Origin: Paenibacillus sp.
Lineage (GTDB): Bacteria > Bacillota > Bacilli > Paenibacillales > Paenibacillaceae
Assembly: GCA_023512345.1 (NCBI GenBank)
Contig: JAILZT010000001.1
Coordinates: forward strand, 62,001 to 126,000
Reading direction: 5' to 3'
Length of the DNA stretch: 64,000 bases
The translations under genes and the position numbers were made by a program. Of this stretch, positions 45,097 to 53,913 are shown piece by piece (position 1 is the first letter of the stretch; each line of letters begins with the position of its first letter). A model generated the notes under the pieces. The model did no database searches and had not been told where the DNA came from. It saw nothing but the letters and a program-made list of their open reading frames with translations.

Positions 45097-46062
45097 TTAA
45101 TATACGCCGTCTTCCCCAATTTTCTTGGCAAATTTATTGGACAGTATGACCAGGATAAGTCCTACCACTCCTTTGAACAACCCAACCGTTGTACTGAAAC
45201 TCAATTGTCCATTTCTCAAACCTGCTGTGTAGATATAGGTATCAAAGATTTCCGCAACATCCCGGTTTAAAGAGTTTAGAAGCAAGTACATGTGTTCAAA
45301 ACCAAGATCCAGCGTATGTCCAATCTTCAGAATCAATAAGGTAATGATAACTGGACGAATGGCTGGCAGAGTCACATGCCATGTTTTTCTGAGTCGTCCT
45401 GCACCGTCCATTTGTGCTGCTTCATATAATTGCGTATCAACTACTGTAATGGCAGCTAGATAAATAATAGTAGACCAACCAAGCTCTTTCCAGATGATTT
45501 GTCCGATATAAACGGTACGCAGCCATTCTGGGGAAGTTAGGAAGCTTATTTTCTTGCCGCCGAGACTGACAATTAACTCATTCAATACTCCGCCATCCAC
45601 TGTCATAAATACATAAGAAATAGAAACGATAATAACCCATGACAAGAAGTGGGGAATATAGATGATTGTTTGAATCGCGCTTTTGAAAAACTTGTGCCGG
45701 ACTTCATTTAACATTAGTGCCACAACAATAGGTAGCGGGAAAAAGATAAAGATATTCATCGCGAACAGCACCAGTGTATTTCGCAGCAGCATAAAGAAGG
45801 TAGGCTCGGTAAACAAGCGGATAAAATGTTTGAATCCTACCCAGGGGCTCCCGGTTATACCCTTATAAGGCTGATAATCCTGAAAGGCGATAATGAGTCC
45901 GCCCATCGGCAAATACTTGAAAACAACGAAATACAATAATCCTGGCAAGATCATCAGATACAACAGTTTGTACTTTTTTAAGTTGATTAGACTTTGGGGG
46001 GTTCGTTTTTTCCTTTCTATTGTCCTATTCAATTCCATCACGGTGACGTTTGCGTCTTTCAC
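45097..46062 (-). CDS. ABC transporter permease (LplB type)
   Basis: A 321-residue inner membrane protein with six membrane segments and the permease motif EAAQMDGAGRLRKTWHVTLP (EAA loop) near 220. GTG start eight bases after AAGGAGG. It is the first gene of the pectin operon, but its partner permease is on the opposite strand. A cre-like site lies 80 bases upstream. Confidence 0.92.
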   Translation of the reverse strand: MKDANVTVMELNRTIERKKRTPQSLINLKKYKLLYLMILPGLLYFVVFKYLPMGGLIIAFQDYQPYKGITGSPWVGFKHFIRLFTEPTFFMLLRNTLVLFAMNIFIFFPLPIVVALMLNEVRHKFFKSAIQTIIYIPHFLSWVIIVSISYVFMTVDGGVLNELIVSLGGKKISFLTSPEWLRTVYIGQIIWKELGWSTIIYLAAITVVDTQLYEAAQMDGAGRLRKTWHVTLPAIRPVIITLLILKIGHTLDLGFEHMYLLLNSLNRDVAEIFDTYIYTAGLRNGQLSFSTTVGLFKGVVGLILVILSNKFAKKIGEDGVY

Positions 46063-46140
46063 CTGGTCGACCTCCTTGATCGCGTTACTTTACGATTCCA
46101 AGCTTACGGAATTTCCGTCATAACGTATATAATCATTAAG

Positions 46141-46154
46141 TGATAACGGTTGCA
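46141..46154. promoter_or_regulatory. Catabolite-responsive (cre) site
   Basis: TGATAACGGTTGCA fits the CcpA consensus TGWNANCGNTNNCA at every fixed position. Located 79 bases upstream of the minus-strand permease start. LacI regulators bind similar sites, so a pectin-specific LacI protein is an alternative. Confidence 0.6.
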
Positions 46155-46331
46155 AAACCGTGTAACCATAAGGATGCCGCCTTCCATGCCTCTTTCAATG
46201 ATTACTTCTACAAGATAAGGATTATTATGTGCCTGTACCGATTTTGACCGCTTATTCTTTCGTTTTCTCTCTAAAATAAAGCCTCAGCTTATGATTATAT
46301 ACGGAATACCTTCTACTTGATAAAGTTTCAC

Positions 46332-46345
46332 TGTAAACGATTACG
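46332..46345. promoter_or_regulatory. Near-cre site
   Basis: TGTAAACGATTACG differs from the cre consensus only at the last base. It lies directly before the ribosome binding site of the plus-strand permease gene. Confidence 0.45.
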
Positions 46346-46359
46346 AGGAGGATAACCGC

Positions 46360-47244
46360 ATGTCGCAATCTCAACTAAAGAAAGAACCCTTGGGCAGTCG
46401 CTTGTTTACCATTATAAACAGCGCCTTATTAGCACTCATTGCCCTCGCCTGTCTACTGCCATTTGTTAATGTATTTGCTAGCTCGTTCGCATCCACCCAG
46501 GAAGTTGTGGAGAAGAAATTTATTCTATTCCCGACAACTTTCTCGTTAGACGCTTACCGCTACATACTATCAACACCCACCTTATTTAGAGGCTTGGCCG
46601 TATCAATCGGTGTTACAGCAGTGGGAACCATCGTAAGTATGGCTCTTACCGCACTAATGGCATACGGATTATCAAGGAAATACCTAGCTGGAAGAGACTT
46701 CATCAACTTTATTGTTGTATTCTCCATGCTGTTCAGTGGGGGAATGATCCCTACATTCCTTGTGGTTAAATATTTTGGATTAATAGATTCCTATTGGTCC
46801 CTGATCTTACCGGTCGCGATTAATGCCTTTAACTTGATTATTATGCGTAACTTCTTTCAAGCACTGCCAGATGCACTTGAGGAATCAGCCAAGATAGACG
46901 GCTCCAACGATTTTGGTGTATTTATCAAAATCATGCTTCCATTGGCACTCCCATCCATTGCGACCCTCTCTCTGTTCTATGGAGTGGCCTACTGGAATAC
47001 GTATATGAACGCTATTCTTTATGTAACGGACTCTACGAAATGGCCGATTCAAGTACTGCTGCGCCAGATTGTTATTGTCTCCAGCGGCATGCAGTCGGAA
47101 GGATCTCCAGTCGATGTAATTCCACCTGCTCAGACCATTAAAATGGCAGTCATTGTGATTGCAACAGTCCCTATGCTCATCGCATATCCCTTCGTTCAAA
47201 AGCACTTTACTAAAGGTGCCTTACTGGGATCGGTTAAAGGCTAA
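46360..47244 (+). CDS. ABC transporter permease (LplC/YtcP type)
   Basis: A 294-residue permease with six membrane segments and the EAA loop motif EESAKIDGSNDFGVFIKIML near 175. RBS GAGGAGG. It is the second permease of the LplABC-type importer but reads away from the other two genes. It ends 90 bases before the convergent AraC sensor gene. Confidence 0.92.
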   Translation: MSQSQLKKEPLGSRLFTIINSALLALIALACLLPFVNVFASSFASTQEVVEKKFILFPTTFSLDAYRYILSTPTLFRGLAVSIGVTAVGTIVSMALTALMAYGLSRKYLAGRDFINFIVVFSMLFSGGMIPTFLVVKYFGLIDSYWSLILPVAINAFNLIIMRNFFQALPDALEESAKIDGSNDFGVFIKIMLPLALPSIATLSLFYGVAYWNTYMNAILYVTDSTKWPIQVLLRQIVIVSSGMQSEGSPVDVIPPAQTIKMAVIVIATVPMLIAYPFVQKHFTKGALLGSVKG

Positions 47245-47333
47245 TTTAATGAAAAAACAAACAAAGAAGTCTTGGTTGCGCAGGGTATCCTACGTAATCA
47301 AGGCTTCCTTGTAAATTTATGATTCAAATTATG

Positions 47334-49577
47334 TTATTGGTCTTGCCTAATTTTACGGTAGGTCCCAGGAGTCACATTCTCTTTCTTGCGGAACGAGCGG
47401 ATAAAATTTTGTGAATTATGGTATTGCAGTCGCTCAGCGATATCTTTAATCGTCATATCGGTTTCAACGAGCCACTTTTTCGCCATTTCCAGTCGATAGG
47501 ACATCAGGTAATCACTAAAGGTCGTTCCAAATTCCTTTTTGAAAATGCTGCTTAAATAGTTAGGGTTATAATGAAGACGGTCCCCGATGAGTTCTAGAGA
47601 TAAATCCTGATCATATTCTGAGCGAACTATGGTAGCAATTTTTTCAGATAACGAGCGGAACTGCCTGTTGGTCTTCTCTTTCATACACTTCACCATGGGA
47701 TGGATAACTTCTTCCACGAGAATACGTTCGATCTCTTCCGGATTACGGATATCCAGTAACCGATGATATAAAGTGTAATTGTCTTGAGTAATCAATACTT
47801 CGACGCCAATTAGCTGCTCCAATTGTATCAGGTTGTTCACGAACCGAATTAGCGTAACCTCAAAGTTCATTGAGTTTTTGCTATGCTTCATCATTTCAGC
47901 CAGCAGCGGATATAAGGAGGATGAGACCTGTTCTTCATCTCCCAATCGGATAGCATCAAACAGCTGTGACTCTAGCTCTACAGGATAATACAGAAGCACA
48001 GGACCTGAAATGACCATCGAGATATCCTCGTAGAAAATAATGGACTCTTTACCCAGGTTCAAACGATGGTGCAGGGCTTGCTTACCCATCTCACAAGCTT
48101 CCTTGCTGTTTAATAAATCGTCATACGTATTGCTAATACCGATACTGACTGACACCTTCAGGTAATCCCTGGCTGTTTTGATAATGCTTTTGGAGTATTC
48201 TAGTAGTTGTTTTTGAATTTCTTGTTCACTCTCTATATCAAAAATCAAAATCGTTGCTTGGGTACGGTCATTTAGTAGTATAGGAAGTAACCTTTGCCGC
48301 TCCGGTATCAGTTCCTCCACTATTTTGTTAACGGCCACAAGCAATAAATCCTTGTCTGAGGCTTCATGATCTCCATAGTTATCGAGTTGAATTAACAGGG
48401 TTGTATATAACGAATCAGTGGATAAAATATAGCCAAAACGCTTCATATTCCGTTCCAATTCTTCTATAGATATCCGATTACGGAACAAGTTAAGAATAAA
48501 CTGGGTTTCTAACTGAGGCATCTCGGACTCAATTAGACTTTCCAAGCTTTTTTTCTCCGTCAGAATCGTATCAATCGAGCGGATAATCCAATCGATTTCA
48601 TTCTTAGGTGCATGCTGGGAGCTGCCTGGCAAACTCCGTTGAATCTGTTGAATCGGTTTTGTAAAGTAGATGGAGATCATATATGCTATCACAACGATCA
48701 ATAAAGTGATAACCAGACCCATCATAATTAATCCGAAACGCGTTGTTTTTAAGGCGTCTGCAACTTCACTTTGATCCAAAAGCGTGATGTAAATCCAGTT
48801 GTTATAGGAGGATCTAGCATAAATGGCCTTAACGGATTGATGATTATCTTTTTCTACTGTAACAATCCCTGTCTGATTCTCTGGTCCTGCAGTGTTCATA
48901 ATATAAAGTAGCTGTTGTTCGGACAGTGAATGCTTATCGGGTTCGGCTTCATATAAAAGATCGCCTTGCTTATTAAGGATAAACACAGCCGAATTATCTT
49001 CAGTCTGAAGCGTACGGTTCAATGTTTCCACTGAAATATCCGATAATGCAATCGCCTGCTTGGCTTTCGAAAAAACCGGCAGCGTATTTACAAATCGGAT
49101 ACCTTCATTGGATTTAATCCAAAATAGCCCCCGGCTGCGATTATCAATATAGTTCTCATAGAGAAGCTTTCGGTCATTCTCTGTTAGATGGGACAGCTTT
49201 CCATTTAGTATTTGCCAATTTTGTTCCAGACTGATCAAGGAATATTGCACACCATCCATTCCCATAGTTGCTATATAATTAAGCTGGGAATTCACTTTTC
49301 GGTACGCCTCGAAATCCTGCTCTGTAATCGGGTTCTTCACTACCTCACTAAATGAGCTTGTGGTACTGTATGTGTTAAAGGCGTACTCAATAGATTGTAT
49401 TTTCTGCTCTAAGGTGTTTTTGGTTTGTGTAATGAAACTTTGCTTACTGTTGGCAACTCTCTCAATCACTGAATTAATGGTTGTTAAATAAATATAGATT
49501 CCGAAACTGATTACCAAACTGATACCTAATACCAGAATTGGAATGAATATTTTGTAAAACATTTTACCTTTTTTCAT
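47334..49577 (-). CDS. Membrane-bound AraC family regulator (YtdP/YesS-like)
   Basis: A 747-residue regulator with a membrane segment at 11-31, a long extracellular sensor (about 35-280), a second membrane segment near 285-307, a cytoplasmic linker with a degenerate cyclase-like region, and a C-terminal AraC helix-turn-helix pair (about 645-745; LELIGDRLHYNPNYLSSIFK and IKDIAERLQYHNSQNFIRSF). B. subtilis YesS and YtdP control pectin and rhamnogalacturonan genes in this way. It lies beside the transporter and enzyme operon and likely activates it. Confidence 0.88.
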   Translation of the reverse strand: MKKGKMFYKIFIPILVLGISLVISFGIYIYLTTINSVIERVANSKQSFITQTKNTLEQKIQSIEYAFNTYSTTSSFSEVVKNPITEQDFEAYRKVNSQLNYIATMGMDGVQYSLISLEQNWQILNGKLSHLTENDRKLLYENYIDNRSRGLFWIKSNEGIRFVNTLPVFSKAKQAIALSDISVETLNRTLQTEDNSAVFILNKQGDLLYEAEPDKHSLSEQQLLYIMNTAGPENQTGIVTVEKDNHQSVKAIYARSSYNNWIYITLLDQSEVADALKTTRFGLIMMGLVITLLIVVIAYMISIYFTKPIQQIQRSLPGSSQHAPKNEIDWIIRSIDTILTEKKSLESLIESEMPQLETQFILNLFRNRISIEELERNMKRFGYILSTDSLYTTLLIQLDNYGDHEASDKDLLLVAVNKIVEELIPERQRLLPILLNDRTQATILIFDIESEQEIQKQLLEYSKSIIKTARDYLKVSVSIGISNTYDDLLNSKEACEMGKQALHHRLNLGKESIIFYEDISMVISGPVLLYYPVELESQLFDAIRLGDEEQVSSSLYPLLAEMMKHSKNSMNFEVTLIRFVNNLIQLEQLIGVEVLITQDNYTLYHRLLDIRNPEEIERILVEEVIHPMVKCMKEKTNRQFRSLSEKIATIVRSEYDQDLSLELIGDRLHYNPNYLSSIFKKEFGTTFSDYLMSYRLEMAKKWLVETDMTIKDIAERLQYHNSQNFIRSFRKKENVTPGTYRKIRQDQ

Positions 49578-49610
49578 TTCGAAACTCCTTCAGGGATTTG
49601 ATTACTACAA

Positions 49611-49624
49611 TTATAGCGCTTACA
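49611..49624. promoter_or_regulatory. Near-cre site upstream of the AraC sensor gene
   Basis: On the minus strand TGTAAGCGCTATAA matches the cre consensus at all fixed positions but one. It lies 34-47 bases before the start of the sensor gene. Confidence 0.4.
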
Positions 49625-49698
49625 ATCCAATTATAGCAAAAAAAAGCAACGTGTGCATTGCATTAAATCCTTGACTTGATTGAAAAGAAGAACTAGAC

Positions 49699-49712
49699 TG
49701 AAAACGTTAACA
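49699..49712. promoter_or_regulatory. cre/LacI-type operator before the LacI gene
   Basis: TGAAAACGTTAACA matches TGWNANCGNTNNCA fully. Its place just before the LacI start codon suits autoregulation or CcpA control. Confidence 0.55.
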
Positions 49713-49735
49713 ATTTCAGTACCATGAGGAGTAAC

Positions 49736-50731
49736 ATGATTACAATTAAAGACATCGCTCGTATCGCCGGCGTCTCTCATACTACTGTTTCTAGAGCCCT
49801 GAATGGCAATCCGTTGATTAAGAAAGTAACCCGGGACAGAATTTCAAAAATCGCTGCAGAAATGAATTACATTCCCAATTACAACGCCAAAAGTCTGGTT
49901 ACCAAACGATCTTTTACGATCGGATTGTTTTTCTCCAGTATTGATCAGGGGACTTCTGCCAGTTTTTTAGTGGATGTAATCAAAGGGATTAACCACGTCC
50001 TGGATGAGAATTATACTCTTTCAGTCAACGGTATTGATGCCCTTCATAACTTCGGTACCATTCTCCCCCAGCGTTATGACGGAATTCTGGTCATGAGCCA
50101 AAGCGATGAGGACAATGCGTTTATCTACCACGCCAAAAAAATGGGTATTCCGCTTGTGGTACTGAGCCGCCAGTTGGAAGATTCAAGTATTATGAACGTG
50201 GTAGCCAATGACCGAGATGGCGTTAAAGAAGCTATAACTCACGCTATTCTTCAGGGACATACAAAACTGGCAATTATTGAAGGTAAGCCGGGGTTCAAGT
50301 CTTCAACCGAACGCAAGCAAGGATTTATGGACAGCCTGATCTCTCATGGTTTACTGCTCAAACCGGAATATTTTGCAAGCGGGGATTATAGTATTGAAAG
50401 CGGGTATTCTGCGATGACTTACCTGCTCGATTTGCCGGATCCGCCTACCGCCGTTTTTTGCTCGAATGATGATATGGCGATTGGGGCCATGAATGCCTGT
50501 TATGCCCATAGTATTGACATTCCCAAGCAGCTTTCTCTTATTGGCTTTGATGATATTATGTTTGCGCAATATACCAATCCGGCTCTAACCACAGTACGGA
50601 AGCCAATCAAGGATATCAGCGAGCTGGGCACGAAAATGCTGATTCAGCTTATGAGTAATCCACAGACGGAACCCCAGCAATTATTTGTCAAAACAACACT
50701 GATGCTGCGACAGACCGTCAATGAAATCTAG
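49736..50731 (+). CDS. LacI family regulator (ExuR/KdgR-like)
   Basis: A 331-residue regulator. The helix-turn-helix is at the N-terminus (MITIKDIARIAGVSHTTVSR) and a periplasmic-binding-protein-like sensor follows (60-330; SLIGFDDIMFAQYTNPALTT). The ATG at 49736 matches the family start and follows GAGGAG, though the spacing is short; an ATG four codons upstream has no RBS. It directly precedes uxaB-uxaA, the same order as exuR-uxaB-uxaA in B. subtilis, so it probably represses the galacturonate operon. Confidence 0.87.
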   Translation: MITIKDIARIAGVSHTTVSRALNGNPLIKKVTRDRISKIAAEMNYIPNYNAKSLVTKRSFTIGLFFSSIDQGTSASFLVDVIKGINHVLDENYTLSVNGIDALHNFGTILPQRYDGILVMSQSDEDNAFIYHAKKMGIPLVVLSRQLEDSSIMNVVANDRDGVKEAITHAILQGHTKLAIIEGKPGFKSSTERKQGFMDSLISHGLLLKPEYFASGDYSIESGYSAMTYLLDLPDPPTAVFCSNDDMAIGAMNACYAHSIDIPKQLSLIGFDDIMFAQYTNPALTTVRKPIKDISELGTKMLIQLMSNPQTEPQQLFVKTTLMLRQTVNEI

Positions 50732-50784
50732 AGGGATCATCCAATATAATCAACACTAAAGATGCATCCCTATTTTCTTCTATC

Positions 50785-50829
50785 AAGAAGAAACGGCTTT
50801 GCCGTCTTAACGGGACGGTATCCGTTTCT
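50785..50829. repeat. Dispersed hairpin repeat, copy 2
   Basis: AGAAACGG (50789-50796) pairs with CCGTTTCT (50822-50829), and an inner GCCGTC/GACGG stem forms between. The first part is nearly identical to 34660-34702. It lies between the LacI gene and uxaB. Confidence 0.6.
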
Positions 50830-50875
50830 CGTAGAAATATAAGCAAAGTATACTAAAATCCTTACTTTCCTATAT

Positions 50876-50906
50876 TTTTAAAAAAAGAGTTTCTCTTTTT
50901 TTTTAA
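50876..50906 (+). terminator. AAAAGAG/CTCTTTT terminator-like hairpin
   Basis: A-rich arm AAAAAAGAG, loop TTT and arm CTCTTTTTT followed by T. It may end the LacI transcript or act as an attenuator before uxaB. Confidence 0.5.
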
Positions 50907-50910
50907 AAAA

Positions 50911-50924
50911 TGTTATCGTGTGCA
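50911..50924. promoter_or_regulatory. cre-like operator upstream of uxaB
   Basis: TGTTATCGTGTGCA matches the cre/LacI-type consensus but for one position. Located 38-51 bases before the uxaB start. Confidence 0.45.
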
Positions 50925-50961
50925 TTTTAATTTCTAACTAACAAAGGAGCTTAAAAAACTT

Positions 50962-52371
50962 ATGACAACCCAACTTTCTAGAAGCACTCATTCCCATTTA
51001 TCCATTCATCCAGAACGTATGATTCAATTCGGTGAAGGTAACTTTATGCGGGCTTTCGTGGACTGGCAGCTGCAGCAAATGAACCGCCAAGGACTCTTTA
51101 ATGGAAGCGCGGTTCTCGTACAACCTATAGAACAGGGTCTTGGTGAAATGTTAGCAGAGCAAGACTATCTTTATACCGTGCTGCTAAACGGCATTATGCA
51201 GCAGGAGACCGTAAACTCCAAAGAGATCATTTCGAGCGTCAGCCGTGTTATTAATCCCTACTCTGATTACGAAGCCTACTTGGCTTTGGCTGAAAATGAC
51301 GAATTGGAATTTATCACATCGAATACTACTGAAGCTGGTATAGCCTATCATCCGGGAGACACCCTCGGCGATACCCCGCCAAAAAGCTTTCCCGCTAAAT
51401 TGACAGCCCTTCTTCATAAACGTTTTCAATTAGGCAAAAAAGGCTTCGTCATTATTCCTTGCGAGCTGATTGACCGCAACGGTGAGAAATTGCAGGAAAT
51501 TGTCCTCCAGTACGCTGTGGAGTGGAACTTAGGTGCAGAGTTCCTGCAGTGGCTCAAGGCAGAAAACACCTTCTGCTGCAGCTTGGTTGACCGAATTGTT
51601 CCTGGATATCCTCGCGATAAAGCAGCGGAGTTGGAAATAGAGCTGGGTTACAAAGACAATCTGATCGTGACTGCGGAGCCTTTTCTCTTTTGGGTCATTG
51701 AGGGACCGGAATGGCTGTCAGAGCGGCTTCCACTAGCCAAAGCAGGATTAGATGTTGTCGTCACGGAGGATATGACTCCTTATCGTGAGCGGAAAGTCCA
51801 TTTGTTAAACGCTCCCCACACTGCCATGGTCCCTCTCGGCCTGCTGGCAGGTCTTGAAACTGTAGAGGATGTAATGAATGACGATACCTTCTCCCCTTTT
51901 GTACAGAATTTAATGGAGAATGAGATATTGCCTATGCTGAATCTGCCGAGAACAGAATTGCTTGCTTACGCTGACGCCGTTCAGGAGCGGTTCAGAAATC
52001 CTTTTATCCGTCATGAGCTCACGTCTATTTCATTGAACAGCATCTCTAAATTCAAATCCCGATTGCTTCCGATCTTGCTTCGATACAGTCAAGTGAATGG
52101 AAAGCTTCCTGAGTTAGTTACGCTGTCCTTGGCGGCTCTGCTGCTAAGCTATCGGGGTGACCGCATTCCGCGTCAGGATGGTCCTGAAATCCTCTCTGTA
52201 TTTGACCAGGCATGGAGCAATCCTGCTAGCTTTGTTACAACTATTCTCAAGGAAGAAAGCTTATGGGGCGAAGATTTGTCAGGGGTTCCCGATTTGGCAG
52301 TCCGTCTTGAAGCCCATATCCGGCAGTTGGACGAATCCGGCAGCCGCGCTGCTTTACAACAACTAGTATAG
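50962..52371 (+). CDS. uxaB: Tagaturonate reductase (altronate oxidoreductase)
   Basis: A 469-residue NAD-dependent mannitol-dehydrogenase-family enzyme that converts tagaturonate to altronate. The N-terminal RMIQFGEGNFMRAFVDWQ is the Rossmann start and KVHLLNAPHTAMVPLGLLAG near 275 is the family's catalytic segment. The RBS AAAGGAG is strong. It begins the galacturonate operon and is followed by uxaA at 15 bases. Confidence 0.93.
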   Translation: MTTQLSRSTHSHLSIHPERMIQFGEGNFMRAFVDWQLQQMNRQGLFNGSAVLVQPIEQGLGEMLAEQDYLYTVLLNGIMQQETVNSKEIISSVSRVINPYSDYEAYLALAENDELEFITSNTTEAGIAYHPGDTLGDTPPKSFPAKLTALLHKRFQLGKKGFVIIPCELIDRNGEKLQEIVLQYAVEWNLGAEFLQWLKAENTFCCSLVDRIVPGYPRDKAAELEIELGYKDNLIVTAEPFLFWVIEGPEWLSERLPLAKAGLDVVVTEDMTPYRERKVHLLNAPHTAMVPLGLLAGLETVEDVMNDDTFSPFVQNLMENEILPMLNLPRTELLAYADAVQERFRNPFIRHELTSISLNSISKFKSRLLPILLRYSQVNGKLPELVTLSLAALLLSYRGDRIPRQDGPEILSVFDQAWSNPASFVTTILKEESLWGEDLSGVPDLAVRLEAHIRQLDESGSRAALQQLV

Positions 52372-52386
52372 GAGGGATTACTCAAC

Positions 52387-53874
52387 ATGAAACGATTAAT
52401 GAAAATGAACCCACGGGATACGGTGGCCGTTGCACTACGCCCCATTCAGGCCGGTGAACAGATAGATTTTGAGGAACAAACGGTCTATGTGCTTCAGGAC
52501 ATCCCCCAAGGACATAAAATTGCGCTAATAGACTTTGAAGATGGTGATGTTATCACCAAATATGGCTCTCCTATTGGTTATGCGACCGCCTCAATTCCAA
52601 CAGGATACTGGGTGCATACGCATAATATAAAAACAACTTTGGCAGGGGAAGAACAATATGAGTACCTTCCTGATATGCACCAAGTGACCTATCCGGTTCG
52701 CGAGTTAACCTTTCAAGGCTACCGTCGTAAAAACGGCAAAGTTGGAATTCGAAACGATCTGTTTATTATTCCTACAGTGGGCTGTGTAAACGGGATCGCC
52801 GAACAAATGCTCCAGGAGTTCAAGTCCATTCACCCGGATCTGGGAACTTTTGATAACATCACAGTGCTTAAGCACCCTTACGGCTGCTCCCAGCTTGGCG
52901 ATGATCACCGAATGACACGCAGTATTCTTCTTGATGCTGTCAATCACCCCAATGCAGGGGGTGTGTTGGTCTTCGGTCTGGGATGCGAGAACAATATTGT
53001 ATCCGAGTTCCGCAGTATGTTGGGCGAATACGACGAGGGGCGCGTGAAGTTTCTGGTCGCTCAAGAGGTTGGCGATGAAGTTGAAGCAGGAATGACCTTA
53101 TTGGAAGAGCTATATGAAACCGCACAAGGTGATGTTCGTGAGCCTGTTCCTGTCAGTGAATTAAATATTGGATTGAAATGCGGCGGTTCCGATGGGTTCT
53201 CCGGCATTACGGCCAACCCTCTGCTTGGTGCTTTTTCCGATTTCATTATTTCACAGGGTGGCACCTCGGTATTAACCGAAGTTCCTGAAATGTTCGGTGC
53301 GGAGAAAATGCTGATGGCACGTGCCATCAATCATGAGGTCTATGAGGATATTGTTTCTCTCATCAATAATTTCAAGCAATATTTCCTTTCCCATGGGGAA
53401 TCAGTCTACGAGAATCCTTCTCCTGGAAACAAGGCGGGCGGCATAAGCACCCTGGAAGACAAATCGCTTGGTTGTACACAAAAGGCCGGAACCTCACCTG
53501 TTGTAGACGTTCTTCAATACGGAGAAAAACTACGCAAAAAAGGTCTCAGCCTTCTGCAAGCACCGGGTAATGACTTGGTAGCTGCTTCCGCTTTGGCTGC
53601 ATCGGATTGCCAACTGGTTCTATTTACTACTGGCCGGGGTACACCCTTCGGAAGCTTTGTGCCTACGATTAAGATTGCAACCAACAATGATCTATTCGCT
53701 AAAAAAGGGCATTGGATGGATTTCAACGCGGGTCCCCTGCTGGAAGTTCCTATGGCCGATGTGCTTGAGGAATTTATCACTTACATCATTGATGTAGCCA
53801 GCGGTCAAAAAACAAGAAATGAACAAAATGAAGTACGTGAACTTGCCATTTTCAAAACTGGGGTTACATTATAA
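52387..53874 (+). CDS. uxaA: Altronate dehydratase
   Basis: A 495-residue iron-dependent lyase that makes 2-keto-3-deoxygluconate. An N-terminal SAF domain (about 12-85) precedes the UxaA catalytic domain with GYRRKNGKVGIRN, HPYGCSQLGDD, FGLGCENN, GLKCGGSDGFSG and GRGTPFGSFVPT. The cysteines fit metal binding. It lies between uxaB and uxaC. Confidence 0.94.
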   Translation: MKRLMKMNPRDTVAVALRPIQAGEQIDFEEQTVYVLQDIPQGHKIALIDFEDGDVITKYGSPIGYATASIPTGYWVHTHNIKTTLAGEEQYEYLPDMHQVTYPVRELTFQGYRRKNGKVGIRNDLFIIPTVGCVNGIAEQMLQEFKSIHPDLGTFDNITVLKHPYGCSQLGDDHRMTRSILLDAVNHPNAGGVLVFGLGCENNIVSEFRSMLGEYDEGRVKFLVAQEVGDEVEAGMTLLEELYETAQGDVREPVPVSELNIGLKCGGSDGFSGITANPLLGAFSDFIISQGGTSVLTEVPEMFGAEKMLMARAINHEVYEDIVSLINNFKQYFLSHGESVYENPSPGNKAGGISTLEDKSLGCTQKAGTSPVVDVLQYGEKLRKKGLSLLQAPGNDLVAASALAASDCQLVLFTTGRGTPFGSFVPTIKIATNNDLFAKKGHWMDFNAGPLLEVPMADVLEEFITYIIDVASGQKTRNEQNEVRELAIFKTGVTL

Positions 53875-53913
53875 TTCAAATTCTAAAATTTCATTGTAAA
53901 GGGAGCAACAACC

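Larger units (their letters stand above)
46063..46359. other. Divergent promoter region of the sugar transporter
   Basis: Between the two divergent permease genes. It has a perfect cre-type site (46141-46154) near the minus gene and a near-cre site (46332-46345) just upstream of the plus gene. No coding sequence. Confidence 0.6.
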
